NCBI GenBank assembly: GCA_025594325.1
Contig: JANHCV010000006.1
Coordinates: 1,426,001-1,490,000, forward strand
Source of the DNA: Blastocladiella emersonii ATCC 22665
Lineage: Eukaryota; Blastocladiomycota; Blastocladiomycetes; Blastocladiales; Blastocladiaceae
Reading direction: 5' to 3'
DNA: 64,000 nt
A program made the position numbers and the translations under genes. The notes below the pieces were generated by a model, which was not told where the DNA came from, did no database searches, and was given only the letters and a program-made list of their open reading frames with translations. Within the stretch, counting starts at the first letter, position 1. The number at the start of each line of letters is the position of its first letter. Of this stretch, positions 44,677-57,800 are shown one piece after another.

Positions 44677-47600
44677 GGTGCGAGGAGGCAAGCGAAAATT
44701 TCACGCCGGGGAGGGAAAGGCGGGAACCGGGGTATCGGGTATCTGGGGTCCGCAAAACAGGCGGGACCTGCTAGATCCTACATGGGGTGGCCGGGACGCG
44801 TCTTGGATCAGCATGAGCAAGTTCTGGGCTGTGGGGACGTGGCGGTCGGCCAACGCGCGCGCTGGGGCGAGAGCGGGCCCCGGATGGGAGCGCGGTCGGG
44901 CCACGCGGCCCGGATCGCCGCCGCCCGCTGCCTCGCGCCATCGCGAATGGCCGAGCGGGAACGAGAGCGGGGACAGGGGGCCCGAGGCGAGGGTGCGAGC
45001 GCGAGCACGAGGCGGGCATCCGTACCTTCGAGAAGGTGCGCGCCAAGGTCAGACCGGACGGACTATCGCGGCGGACGAGGGCCGGATCTGCTGCAGCATC
45101 GGGAACGCGTTGCGTTAGCGCCATGGTGGTCACGACGAGGATCGCTGCCCGCGGGCAGGCGGGCAGGCGGGTGGTTGATCATTCATGATGGTGGCGGAGA
45201 TTGCCGCTGCGATCAACGACGCTTCGCCGCCGTGAATGGCGTCGCCGCGTCGCCGCGTCGCCGCGCGTCAGGAGCAGCCACTGCTCGCCGAGACGACGCA
45301 CAGCACGTGTGGAAGCCGATCGGCGAGGGTGATGGTGCGGCGCGCGGGGTGCGAGGCGGTCGGTCACGTACGGCAACTGACGCGATGGCGCGGCGGTGGC
45401 GGTGACGGCGGTCGCGGAGTGCACAACGGGGACGGTCGCGGCAGCGATGGTGGCGGTGGCGGTGGAGCTGAGCGCTCGACAGTGGCGGACCGGGCCAGGA
45501 GTGGGCGAGGAAGGAGGGGGGGGAAGGATCAAGGAGAAGGCGGCGGACCGTGGAGCGAAGGGGTCGGTCAGTGGCGATGGGCCGGCGCGGGTTTTATCGG
45601 CGCCGGCACGCGCGCGGGGAGGGAGCGTAGGGGGTGGCTGCACGGGCGCGGTGGGCGAGACGGGCGAGACGGGCGAGGCGGGCGGGCGGGCGTGCGGGCG
45701 TGCGAGCGAGTGTGTGCGCGCAAACACTCGCAGGACAAGGGCGGCCGGCCGACCCCGCAAACGTGGCCGCGTACGCGGCGGCGGCGCCCGCCCAGTGGTG
45801 GCGCACGGGCTGGCGTCGTGCTCTTGCGCGCTCGCTGTTGCTGCGAGTGGGCTGGCCAGCCTCGCGGGTGAGTTTGCATGGTCGGGGTTTGCGGCGAGCG
45901 TGCTGAAAACGAGGGCCGCGAGCAGGGCCGAGTGGCCGAGTGATCACCAGGCAAAATTGTGCACGCGTTGCGTCCCCATCGCCATCGCCGCGGCGCGCGC
46001 GCGTCCGATGCCATTCCCCCACTCGACGGCCGCGCCCGCTGGTCTCCATCGCGCTTCTCTCCCGACCCACTCGGTAGCGCTGCAAGTATGCGCGCCTGGC
46101 CGCCTCGATCGCGTAGTGCGAGATCCGCTGCCGTGGTCGAGATCGTGTCGGCGGAGCCCGCGCGTTGCGGCCGCCGTGGCCGATGGCCACCGCACCGCGT
46201 CGGCGACACGCAGATCCCCACGTTGGGTGCGCGCGCGCGGGCCGGGTGCGCCAACGTGTGCCGCGTGCGGACACGGCGTTGGCGGGCAGCGGCCGCGCGG
46301 CGTGGGGCCGGCCGCTTGCGGGCGCGCGAGATTGCGATGTGCGCGTTGCGGGTCCCGCGGGGCCGACCTCATGCATCGCGCGCCCGCTGCCCGCCCGAGT
46401 TTCGCCGGCCGCGAGGGACAAGGGCTTGTGCGCGCGGGCCGCGAGGCATGACTGGTCGGCCCGGCACCCTGACTGACGCGCGACGTGATCGATTGCGCCA
46501 CGCGTTGAAAATCTGGTCGCAGGCACCCGGCCGATCGTTCGAGTGTGTATGCGAGACATCACATCGTGGCGGCGCGGCGCGACGAAAACGCGACGATGAC
46601 GACGTCAGCGTTGGTCGCTGCTGTGCCACACCTTGCTGAATGTCTGCGCTGCGCGAGTTCCGCCGCGTCGGGGAAGGTCGGGCCGGCGGAAGACAACGGC
46701 GGCCGCAAACGCCGCGTCGCGTCGTGTTGGAATCGGGAAGGTGTTGCGCTCCGCCCCCGCTCGTCTCTCTCCATCGCGGCGAGCAGCGTGGCGAGTTCTC
46801 TCTCCATCGCGGCGGCCGGCTTGCTGTACGATCCGCACCGAGCGGCTGCCGCGGCGAGAGCCGACTGCCGGTCCCTGCCATCTCTCACCGCCATCGCGGT
46901 CGCGGTCGGCGAGCGCTGGCCTCACCTCTCGCCCTCGCTGTCGGTCGCACGGTGGCGTCGCGCGCGCGACGACGACGACGACGGCGATTGCGCAATTCAC
47001 AAGCGAATCAATCCCAATCCGAGCGACGACACATCGTGACTCGTGTTGGCGGCCGACCGTGAGCAGCGCCGGCGCCAGGTGACCGTGGCCACGCTGCCAC
47101 ACCCGACATCCGCCACTGCCGCCACCGCACAAAGCGACGAGAAGAGAAGGTGGGCGCGACGCGTCGCCGCCGTCGTCGTCAAGTGGTCGGTCGGCCAGCG
47201 GTCCCCAAATCTCGGCGCGCCCCACCGTGTGCTGCAGGTAGCAGGAACGTCATGGCGGATCCGTTTTGTCCACTCTCACATCATAGCACCGTGGGCCAAC
47301 GCTGGCCGCCGCCGTCGCGCACCGAGACAGCGCAGCCCGGTGTCGCGCGGGTCCTGGATGTGGAGCAGCAGGAGAAGTGGCAAGTCGGATGCGCGGCGGG
47401 CCGGGCCGCGTTGGGCAGCAGCAGCGCGCGCGCGACCGCCGTGCGTCGGCAAGACCCGGAAATGGGAGCGCGGGAGCACGGGCGAGCGGGCGGGAACGGA
47501 AAGGAAACGTGGCGAAGATCCGCGGCGTCGACTTGCGCGTTTGCGCGCGGTGAGCGGTGGTGGTGGCGCACGGCGTGCGTGCCGGCGGCGACTGCTACGG

Positions 47601-50261
47601 CGAGGAAAGGAAGGTGGGCGAGCAGGAGCGCTCGCGCTGGGGGTGGCGAGGTTGGCGGCGCGCGACGCTCTCGCTCTCGCTCTCTGGCTCTCTCACGCTG
47701 AGCCGTCTCGCGTTTCGTGCATTCATTCATGGCGCGAGGCGCTGATGCCCGCGTGCGGCGGGGGCGTCCGGCGAGCATAGACCGTGAGGGAGAATTTGCA
47801 TCGAGTACGAGTACATTGAAGTCCATGGGGAGGGGAGTGCGTGGAGAGCCGGCGCAGAGAGCAAATTTGGCGGTGAGGAGGGTGGCGAGCGTCGCCGTGT
47901 CCTGCGCGCGCGCTGTGGCGATGCGCCGCGCCGGCCATCGGGTCACGGCCGTCACCGTCGCAAGGTGCGTCGAGTGAGCGCGCAGCCGTACCGTGCGGCG
48001 TGACGCCCAACTGCTGCCGCCCGAGTCAGGGACCACAGCGCCCCGAGTCCAGGACGGCGATGGCGAAGACGACGCATGCCGCGGCGGCGCGTCTCTGTAT
48101 CCGCGTCCCTGATACCCGCGTTGAGGGACCGTGTCCACCGCATTCGGGGCACTGCGTCCGTGCGCCGGCGTGCGCATCGGCCGGGGCTGGTGAGCCACGG
48201 CGACGACGCGGTCGAGCTCAGCCGCGGACAGCAGCGATCGGGGTCGCACGGGTGTGTCCGCACCTCCGCCGGAACGCGCCACGCGCCTCGGACGGAACGC
48301 GCCCCACCCCTTCGAAACACGGCGCGGTCGAGCGGTTCACCGTCCCGTACGCTCGCCACACGGCCGCCGGCAGCAAGCCCGCCGTTCGGACTCAGCGGTG
48401 AAAGCAGCAGTGAGAGCAGCGCGATCGCGCAGGCGGCGCGCTTGCGGTGATGTTGGTCTGGGTCCTCATCAAGGGCATCGGCATCGGCAGCGTTAGCAGT
48501 GACGAGGAGCGAAGCGAGCGATAGAACAGGTAGGTGAATCGTGCGGGCTGCACAGGCGAGCAGACCGAGAGCCTAGAAACGCTCGATCGAGCGGCAAGGA
48601 GGGAGCCGAGTGAGTTGAGCGAGTGCTGCGGCAGCACGAATGAATCGTGTGAACGAGCGGTCGCGCCGGGCAATGGCCGGCGACGGTACGCCAAGGTGGT
48701 GAAGGCATCGCGAGTCGGGTAGCAAGGCGATGGCGAGCGAAATGATGACCGCGAGTGCACACCGCGAATGTATGCGCTTGGTGGAGCTCTACTAGAACGA
48801 CTGTCGGCGGAGCGACTCGAAGTCAGACCCAAGCGCAATCCGCATCGGAGGCAGTAAGCACGCTGAGCGAGTCAATGGCGCGCACGCGAGAGAGACCGGC
48901 ACAAGCGACGCGAGCGACCGTCGCAGGTTCGGCCGGTGCCAGTCGAGCGCTGCACCACCGTTTGAGGCAGTGCAGGGTGATCGAGGTTGTGCGAGCGCTC
49001 ATCGGCGGGCACCTCAGCGCCGGTGGACCCGAGGCTGACGGCAGCACCGCGCGGCCTCACGTCGCACGGGCTGCAGGGCCACGCACCGCAAAGATTTTGG
49101 TTCGCGCGAGCAAGGCGGTGCGCCAGCGGGGGCTGGACGCCGACACCCGCACGCTCACCAACGAGCGTCCCAGTGTCAGCCACACTGAATGCGCGAGCAG
49201 GCAGCGGGGGAGCCAGAAGATCGAGACCGATTCGGCACGGCGACGATGCGAGCGAGTCGACGCACGCGGCAGCGAGTGTCTGGTTCCTGCAATCGACGAC
49301 TACGGCGGTGGGAGCAGCCAGGGCGCACGAGCGGGCCAAGAGGGAGCACACGGGACGAAGTAGCAGAGACGCTCGAGCGACGCCGTCGTGGCGATGGCGC
49401 AGCGGCAGGTGCGAGCGCCGATGAGCCGCGCATGGTGGGGCGGGCGGTGACGGCGTGCGCGAGCGAGTCGTGATACATGGCAAGATGGGTGGTGGCTCGA
49501 TCGCGTAGTTCATTCCATCGGTGGGGCGAGGCAGTCTGCGCGGCGGGAGAGAGAAGGCAGGCAAAGGCGTCGCGGCCCGCGCGGCAGCTGGCGCAACCAT
49601 CGAGTCACTCGCTTGCCGCGCACCCTGCCAGGGACATCGCCCGGTTTCGCGCGGCCACCTGACCAAAACCCGCCCGTTTCGCGCCGGTTTCGCCTCGGCG
49701 CCACGGTCGAAGCCGAAACGCCGCCGCCATCGCCCTCGCCCACACGCCGCCGTCGCCCCGCCGCCGCCGCCGTCGGATGCCCGGGTGGCGACCTCCGCCT
49801 TTACCGCTGGCGATGCGCGGGGGCCGAGCGCGAGCGTGTGTCATCCCGGCCCGTTCCTGCAGCGGGAGCTCCAGCGGGAACAGCGGCGACGGCAACACCC
49901 ACCGCTCACCACGCTGCCCGGCGCCCGGTCTCATCCCCTCCCAAACCGTCCCCGCCAACGATTCTCCATGCATCTGGGCCTGTAACTGCCCGCAACTCGA
50001 ACGCAGCGACGCCCTGCCCCCGCTACTCTGTGCATTGGCCTGCGCGGCCGTCGCCACGGCTCGCCTTGGCATCCTCGCTGCCTCGCATTTGCCACTGCTC
50101 GCTCCCTGAAGCGTCCGCTTGATTCGGCTCGCTCGCCGCGGTCCTTCCCTCCCACTACCGATCACAATCGTGTGCATTTCGACCGCCCGCGTGCTGGCGC
50201 CGAGGAGTGATTCGGCTCGCCGCACTCGAGCCTGCCGAATCCCGCCGCCGTCCCCTCGCCC

Positions 50262-53200
50262 ATGGGCTCCTCGTCCACGGCGGGAGCACACGGCACCATG
50301 GCCGGCGTAAAGCGCCGCCGCCCGGCCTTCGAGGTCCAGCACGTCGTGAACCCTGACGGCTCCACGCGCGAGATCGTCATCCTCGACGGCGACGACCCCG
50401 ACGACGTGCCCGCTCCCTCGTCGCACCAACCGCCACCACCGGCCCACCATTACCAACAACCGGCTGCTGCCGCGCGACCGCGACGCCAACCGCGGCGAAA
50501 TCCGCCTGCACCTGCTGCCCCGGCCTCGGCCGTCCCGCCCCATCCACCACCACCACAACTACAACCGACCCACCATGCGCACCCGGCGGCCGCGTACGGC
50601 GGCCATGATCCGTACCACGGCTACTCGTCGGCCCACCTCTCGGCCGCCGCCGCTGCTGCGGCTGCTGCGGCGACCGACCCGCTGCACCCGCACCGCCAGA
50701 TCCTCACCGCGGCCGTCGCCTCGACGCTCGGCTACGGGCCGCCAATCCCGCCGCACGACCCGTCGGCCGCCGCTGCTGCCGCTGCTGCTGCCCACTACGA
50801 CGTCTTCAACACCGCCTACCCGACCTCGCGGAATCACCCGCCGCCACCGCCGCCACCACCACTACAGCCGCAGCACGCCGTGTACCCGTCGGCCTCGGGG
50901 CTCCTCCCGCCCGGCCTCGCGCCCATCGACGCCGGGTACCCGGGCATCCCCGTCGCGCTCGGCGTCGCCGATTCCGTGTCCTCGGGCGCGCCGTCCGCCA
51001 GCAAACGGAGGAGGCGTGACGAGCCCGCTGTCCCGCTCTCCTCCTCGCACCTCCCCGCCGCGCCCGTGTCGTCGTCATCGTCGCGTTCCGGCCGGAACCA
51101 GTACCTTTACGGACACCCGCCACCACCGCCGCTGCAGGCGTACCCGCCCCAGTATGCGCCCCACTACGCCGCTCCCGTGGCCAACGGCGCGCCCGCCGCT
51201 GCCCCCGCGCCGCCGGCCCACCCGCCGTACGACGACAAGGACGGCCACTACATTGTGACGCCCAACGACGTGCTGTACGACACGTGTACGCTCTCGTTGC
51301 CGTAACTGCCGCGGTCGGTCCCGAGCTGATGTCACCCGTGCGCGCTCGACTAGATACCGTCGTCAAGCAGCTCGGCCAGGGCACCTTCGGCAAGGTCGCC
51401 GAGTGCATCGACGCGCGCAACGGCCAGCGCGTCGCCGTCAAGATCGTGCGCGCCATCCAAAAGTACCACGACGCGTCGCTCGGCGAGATCCGCGTCCTCA
51501 ACACGCTGCGCAAAGCTGACCCGGACAACAAGCAGTACGTTCGCTCGCTCGTCGTCTTTGTCCTCGGCCGATGACCACTGACGCGCGCCCCGTCAACTGC
51601 TAGCCAGTGCATCCAGCTCGTCACCGAGTTCGATTTCCGCAACCACAAGTGCATGGTGTTCCCGCTCCTCGGGCCGTCGCTCTTCGACTTTCTCAAGGAG
51701 AACCACTTCCAGCCCTTCACGCTGGCCCAGGTGCGCGAGCTCGCGGTCCAGATCATCGACTCGGTCGCGTTTCTGCACCGGTACAAGATCATCCACACGG
51801 ACCTCAAGCCCGAGAACATCCTGCTCGTCTCGGCCGAGGCCCGCACCGTGTCGCCGCCGCTCACCAACCACGTGCACGTGTCGCGCCGCGTCACGCCGAA
51901 ACCGTACCCGTCGCAGCGCCAGCTGCGGTCCCTCGAGATCCGCGTCATCGACTTCGGGTCGGCCACCTTCGACCACGAGTACCACTCGTCGGTCGTCTCG
52001 ACGCGCCACTACCGCGCACCCGAAATCATGCTCGAGATCGGCTGGTCGTACCCGTGCGACATGTGGTCCGTCGGGTGCATCCTCGTCGAGCTGCTCATCG
52101 GCGAGGCGCTGTTCCAGACCCACGAGAACCTCGAGCACCTCGCCATGATGGAGACCATCCTCGGCCCGCTCCCCGACGACGTCGTCGGCCGGTCCAAGCG
52201 CCGCTCGCAGTGGTTCCAGTCGCCATCGCACCTCAACCTCGCCCACGTCCCCGGCCCGGGACCCTACGGCACCACGGCCGCTGTCGCCGCGTCCGCGGGG
52301 CTTCCGCCGCCCACCATCGCCGTGTGCCGCGTCCAGTTCCCCGGCGCCGACACCAAGCGCGACGCGAAATCGTTTGTCAAGTCGCTCAAGTCCCTCGGCG
52401 AGATCCTGTCGCCGTCGGCCCAGTCCTCGGCCAACGCGCACGTCCTGCACCTCAACTCGTCGTCGAGTTCCGGCGGCTCCGCCACGCCCGCACCCGCGTC
52501 GGCCCAGGCCCCACCACCGTCGTTCACCCGGTTCCTCGACCTCGTCCGCCGCCTCCTCACCCACGACCCGACGCGCCGTATCCGCGCCCGCGAGGCACTC
52601 CGCCACCCGTTCTTCGAGGGCACCGTGCACCCCGGCCAGGCGCGTGCCATGCGGCTCGCGGCACGGCATAGCGCCGCCGTCGCGTCCCAGTCGCCCGCGG
52701 CCGCATCCCCGCACCCGCCATCCGTCGCCGCCGCCGCCGCGGGCCATCTGGGTCCGTCGCCGCTCGGCGGGTCGGCGCCGCGCGGGATCGCTGGCGGCTC
52801 GACGTCCGTCGCTGCGGCCGCTACTGCTGCGGCCGCTGCTGCCGCGGCGGCGGCGGCGGCGGCGAGCGGTAGCGTCATGGGCTGGCCGTTCAACCCCGAC
52901 TCGCCGGGCGTGCCCCGCATGGGCGTCGCGAGCAACGGCGGGTACTACCAGCGCAACATGGTCCCGCTGCCGCCCGCGTCCACGGCCGCCGTCGCTGCCG
53001 CGGCTGCTGCTGCCGCTGCCGCGGCGTCCATGGGCGCGCGATACCCGAGCGGCAGCTTCTGGTACCCGCAGCCGGTCCCACCGCAGGCCCACCAGTACGC
53101 GCACCACCCGCACCACCCGCACCACCCGTCCTCGTCCGCCGCGTACGCGCACGCGCACCCGCAGCACGCGCCGCCGCCGCCACCGCCCCCGCATGGCGGG

Positions 53201-54157
53201 TCGCCCACGGGGCTCTCGGCCGCCGCCAACTACGCGTACACGCGGCGCGCGATCCAGCACAAGCTCGCCATGGAGACCGGGTTCGCGCTCGGCGAGGATG
53301 AGCACGACGCGGGCGGCGCGGGTGACCCGAACGGGTACGCCGACCCGGTCCCGCCCCCGCCCCCGCCGCCACCACCACCCGCCGCCGCGGCGTACGCGCC
53401 CGACCCGTACGGCGGCAGCGAGCTCGGGTCCGCGTTCACGGGCGCCGATGTCGCGAGCGCTGCGGGGCCCGCACCACCGCCCGTCGACCACGGGTACCAC
53501 CCGGCGTACGATTACCGCCAGCAGCAGCCACACCAACAGCCTCAGCAGGCGTACCAGTACTACCCGTCGCAACAGCACCCGCAGCCCGGCGAGGCGTACC
53601 AGATCTCGCCCGCCACGGCCCCGCACACGATCCCCGCCGCGGCGCCGGGCCACTACGCCGACCCGAACGGGGCCGAGTACGCACCCGATCGGAGGTACCA
53701 GCAGCAGCAGCCCGTCGGGTCGCACCTCGCGAGCGCGCCCGGGAGCCCCGCGCGCGCGTATTACGCGGACCCGGCCGCCGCCGCGGGCCAGTACGCCCAT
53801 CCGGCAGCCGCAGCACACCCGCACCGCATATCGGTCGGCTCCTCGCCCATGGTCTCGCTCGCGTCCGGTGGCGGCGCGGTCTACGCGATGCCGCCGCCGC
53901 CGCAGAGCGGCGGGTGGGCCAACGGCGGCGGCGACGCGCGGTACGGATACGCGGCAGCGCCACCACCGCCGGCACCCGCGCACCACGCGCACTACTACCC
54001 GCCACAACCGCACCACCACCACGCCGCCATGGCGCCCGCACCGCCCGGCCCGCACGACGGGCTGCTCCCGCCAGGGATCGCTGCAGAGTACCTCGGCCCG
54101 CCTGCCGGCGGCGCGGTCGGGTTGCCGCCACCACCACCGCAGGGCGGATGGCGGTGA
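50262..54157 (+). CDS. LAMMER/CLK-family dual-specificity protein kinase with long C-terminal tail
   Basis: Three exons (50262-51285, 51354-51534, 51604-54157) give 1252 residues; the ATG at 50298 is an equally good start. LAMMER kinases (Kns1, Lkh1, CLK) phosphorylate SR splicing factors and growth regulators. Residues 1-330 are low complexity. The kinase domain (about 340-740) has DDKDGHYIV before it, LGQGTFGKV, VAVKIV, HTDLKPENIL, DFGSATF, STRHYRAPE, and the family signature read as EHLAMMETILG (Arg replaced by Thr). An insert of about 100 residues, with polyserine, sits before subdomain XI (RLLTHDPTRRIRAREAL). After the kinase come about 510 residues rich in Ala, Pro, Tyr, Gln and His, whereas most family members end soon after the kinase fold. 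The splice at 51285/51354 creates the expected DTYTVVKQLGQG. Confidence 0.9.
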
Positions 54158-54880
54158 TGTTGGCTGGCGTGTATGTGTATCTCGTTCTCTAGTTTTGTGT
54201 TTTGATCGCTACCCTCCTCCCTCCCTCGTCCTCTTGCCATCCCTATACACAGACCATCGCGCCCTTCTTCTTCTCGACCAATCTCGATTGCCTGTCCTCG
54301 ATATAGATCCGGCACGGCCTGCCGCTGAGCATCGTTCGATTTCGAACTGAGTCTCCCCAGTGCAACTCAGGAGGCCGTCGAAAACCAGCCGATGGTCGCC
54401 GAAAATAGCCGAGTGTGGCGGACCGCGGTCACGCGGACGTGAGCGGCGCGTCTCCCGAGTCCCGGTCCCAGCGGAACCCTTGGACGCGTATCGCAGAAGC
54501 ACGGGGGCGGTGTCCGCAATGATCGATCGGGACGGCGCACCGAGCTCCTGTCCCGTTGCGCGCGAGCGGAACACGGCTGACGCATGGTGACGTGGCCGCA
54601 AGGGGGCACTGGGAGACGGCGCGCGGTTGGGACGCGTGGCAGGTCGGCTAGACTGGCCAGAGCGACCAGGCGCGACGCATTTCGCGCCCGGATCCAGCAA
54701 ATGTCTGCGCCCCGCCACCGGCGGGTCTCCCGCGGCTCAGCAGTTGAGGCAATCGGAGGAGGAGGAGGTTGCTGTGCAGTGGCCGTGTCCAGCGGGCCGG
54801 GGAGCGGACGCGACCTGGTGCCCCGGCGCGAGCACGGCTCGAGCTCTACGCGCCCCTGATGCATCTGCTGAACCCATGAC
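54158..54880. other. Spacer between kinase and membrane family copy 2
   Basis: It holds the kinase 3' region and the upstream region of copy 2. A segment around 54410-54440 (GCGGACCGCGGTCACGCGGACGTGAG) resembles 59570-59605 upstream of copy 3, so the tandem copies also share part of their upstream DNA. Confidence 0.45.
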
Positions 54881-57800
54881 ATGTCATCGCCTACTTCCAG
54901 CACCGGATCCGCTGACGCCTTCTACGGCGCTATCCGCACACCACCACCGCGGCCCGCGGGGCTCGTCTCGAGTGCGAGCGCACCCGAGTCCTCACAAGAT
55001 GTGGAGCGGGCCGCGTCGGCGGAAGCGGCAGCCGGCACGCACGCCCCCTCGTCGAGCACGCTAGCCAACTCGGCACCGATGCTCCGGCGCTCACACACGG
55101 CGCGGGTCGGCGCACCCGCGCCACACCACCCCGAGTACTCCGCGAGCGCGGCCCCTGTGGTGACGGCCGTATCCAGCGCCCACGAGCAAGACCATGATCC
55201 CGCGCAGGCGTTGCCGGCTGCACCCTCTACGGGCACGAACCCTCGCCGCGAGTTCCCGACAGTCAAAAGCGACGCGTCGAGCTCGCGGCCGCCAAGCATC
55301 TTCGACTCTCCGTCCTTCCGCCGCCGCGGGTTCGGCGCCGCGAGCTCGTCAGCCGGCCGCCCGCAGCGGTCCGCGTCGACGGCGAGCAGCGGACCCAAGC
55401 CGCCGGGCACGCTGCCCCTGATCGCTCGCCTCAATAACAGCCTGGTCCCGACGTCGGCCGACTCATCGTACCACGACCTCGACGAGTCCGCGTCCGCGTC
55501 CCTCGCGCAGTCGCGAAGCGCACGCGGCAGCGCCGCGTCGTGGCGGACGGCGCGCAGCTCGTTCAGCGGGTCCACGTCAAGCCGGTTCCGGACTGTCCTC
55601 GCCACCACGTCGCGCGCGCTCAACTCGTCGTTCCAGAAGGTCGCCGAGCTCGCCGAGGACGTGGCGCAGACGCGTACCGCCCACTACACGGACCTCGCGG
55701 CACACGCGCGGCTCGTCGGCGGCGACGACGGGTCCGCGACGACCGGGTCCGACGACTCGTTCAAGTCCAACGAGCTGGCGGACGCGGATGCGGATCGCTC
55801 GCTCCCGTCCTCCTCGCTCGACGGGTTTGACGTCGACTCGCTCGGCGAGCGGTTCGAGACTGGGCCGTCGTCGCTGGCCGAGCTCGGCCCGCCGCCGCCG
55901 CCACCGGCCGCAGTCGGCGAGCCCGCCATCACGACGCGACCGGACCCCGAGGCCGGGTTCACTGCGCCATCGGCGCAGCCGACCGCGCCTGCCGCACGCC
56001 CTGCACGCCGGGTCGACGACGACGAGCCGAACGCGGTCGTGCGCACCGTGCTGGGTTCCGCCGCGCAGATCTTCACGAGCAAGTCGACGCGGCTCGTCTC
56101 GTTCCTCACGCTCCGCTTCACGAGCAAGTCGATCGAGGCCAAGTTCCGCGAGCACTACGTGCGCACTTCGTCGGCGCCCATCCTCCTCCTCAGCGTACGT
56201 TCCCGCTCGGCGCGGAAGTGAGATTTGCTGACGAGCACTATGTGTGTTGTGTAGGTTGGCCTCCTCCCTCTCATCTTCGCCCGTGCCGGGCTCTCGGCGT
56301 ACACGGCGAGCAGGTACCACCAGGTCACGCACGACTGCCCCATGTCCGTCCACGGCGAGTGCGACACGTGCCAAAGCATCGTCACGGTCGCGTACGTCGT
56401 GGTCGGCGTGGTCGCTCTTCTCACGCTCGGCGTGTCGCTCTTGCGGGCGCTGCGCATCGAGTCGCCGGGCTCGCGGCGCGCCATCTTCATCGCCATCTCC
56501 ATCGTGTGCTTCCTGATCGACCTCATGGCCGTGACGTGCCCGGGCTACTGCCACACGAACGACGGCAGCCCGCTGTTCCGACGCCACAACAGCTTCTCGG
56601 GCGCGTGCCCCGGATCCGCGGCCGCGGGCAGCATCGACGCCCTCGTCCACTTCTGGTCGACGCAGATCAGCGTGTCCGTGTACGTCGTCCTCGCCGCGTC
56701 GACGCTCGCATTTCGAACCGCTGGCCGCGGCGCTGTCCTCGCCGTCGGGCTCCTCCTCGCGTTCGGCGCGCTCGTCGATAGCAGCGCCGCGTCGTGGGTC
56801 TGGCTGCTGGCGTTCAACCTCGCTGACGACGCCGTCAAGTCGCTCGTCGGCCTGTACCAGCGCGAGCTGCTCGTCCGTGCAACCTTCTACCACAACGTCC
56901 GCCAGGCCGCCGCCACCCACGCGCAGCTCCGCGCCGCGGCTACCAGTGCGGTGCTCCCGTACGTTGGCGGCTGCGGCGCGGGCGGCGGGGCTGCGGTCGC
57001 GCCGTCGCCGGCTTGGTCGACACCGTCCCCGCGCGAGCAGCGGTCCGCGGCCGTCACGGTGCGCAGCAGCGCAACGGCGCTCCCGAACAAGTCGGTCCTC
57101 GCCCAGGTCCCGGCGCAGTCGACCAAGACGGTAGCCCCCGCGCAGCCCGCGGCGCCCCAACCGCAGATGCGCGACTCCTCAACGTGGTCGCTGGTCGCCC
57201 AGGTACGCTGCTGCCCTGCCGTTGACACGTGGTCCGCACTCGGCCAACCGAATCGCTTTGTAGCCCGTCCGTCGCACGCCGACCACAACGAGCAGCAACA
57301 CGGCCGTCATGGCGTACAACCGCAACGAGACGTCGCTGATGATGCTCCGCCGGCACTCGTTCGCAACCAGCCGCACCAGCGCCGCGAGCGCGTCGACGAC
57401 TGCCGCTCAAGGAGTCCCGGCGGCAATGGCCATGGCCATGGCCCTGGCCAACCCCAAGACCCACATGTCGCGGCTCCCGAGCGAGGACGAGACCATGGCC
57501 ATGTCCAAGGGCTCGCAGCACCAGCACCTCGCCGTCGCCGACCCGCTGACCGACGCGTCGTCTGGTCGAAACAGCAACACCACGTCCGACTCGGGCGGCG
57601 GCATCCACGTGTCGCAGCTCGACCTCGGTAACCTCCTCACGCTCCCGCGGATCATGCACGCGTCACTGCTCTCGCTGTCGCACTCCGACACGTTTGGCGG
57701 TGGCGGCGACGACACCAAGCCGGTATCGCCACCCACCGCGCCCAAGTTCCTCGCCCCGCTCCCGCTCGGCGCGATCGAGAGCGGAACGCGGTACGCGACT

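Larger units (their letters stand above)
42953..50261. other. 7.3-kb gene-poor region between divergent H15 gene 2 and LAMMER kinase gene
   Basis: Apart from one small open frame (44368-44676) no coding feature is supported. Dozens of long frames overlap on both strands, but all have the Arg/Ala/Pro-rich look of translated GC-rich spacer, and none shows paired strands, motifs or consistent splicing. Both flanking genes are transcribed away from this region, so it holds both promoters and perhaps long leaders. Pyrimidine tracts precede the kinase start. Confidence 0.5.

Noticed and set aside
45179-45760. Proline-rich minus-strand gene in the gene-poor region
   Set aside because: It overlaps equally long frames on the other strand and has no motif, splice structure or paralogue to support it.
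51593-54055. 820-codon minus-strand open frame antisense to the kinase
   Set aside because: Its Arg/Val/Gly-rich composition is typical of the complement of GC-ending codons. The plus strand encodes unmistakable kinase motifs.
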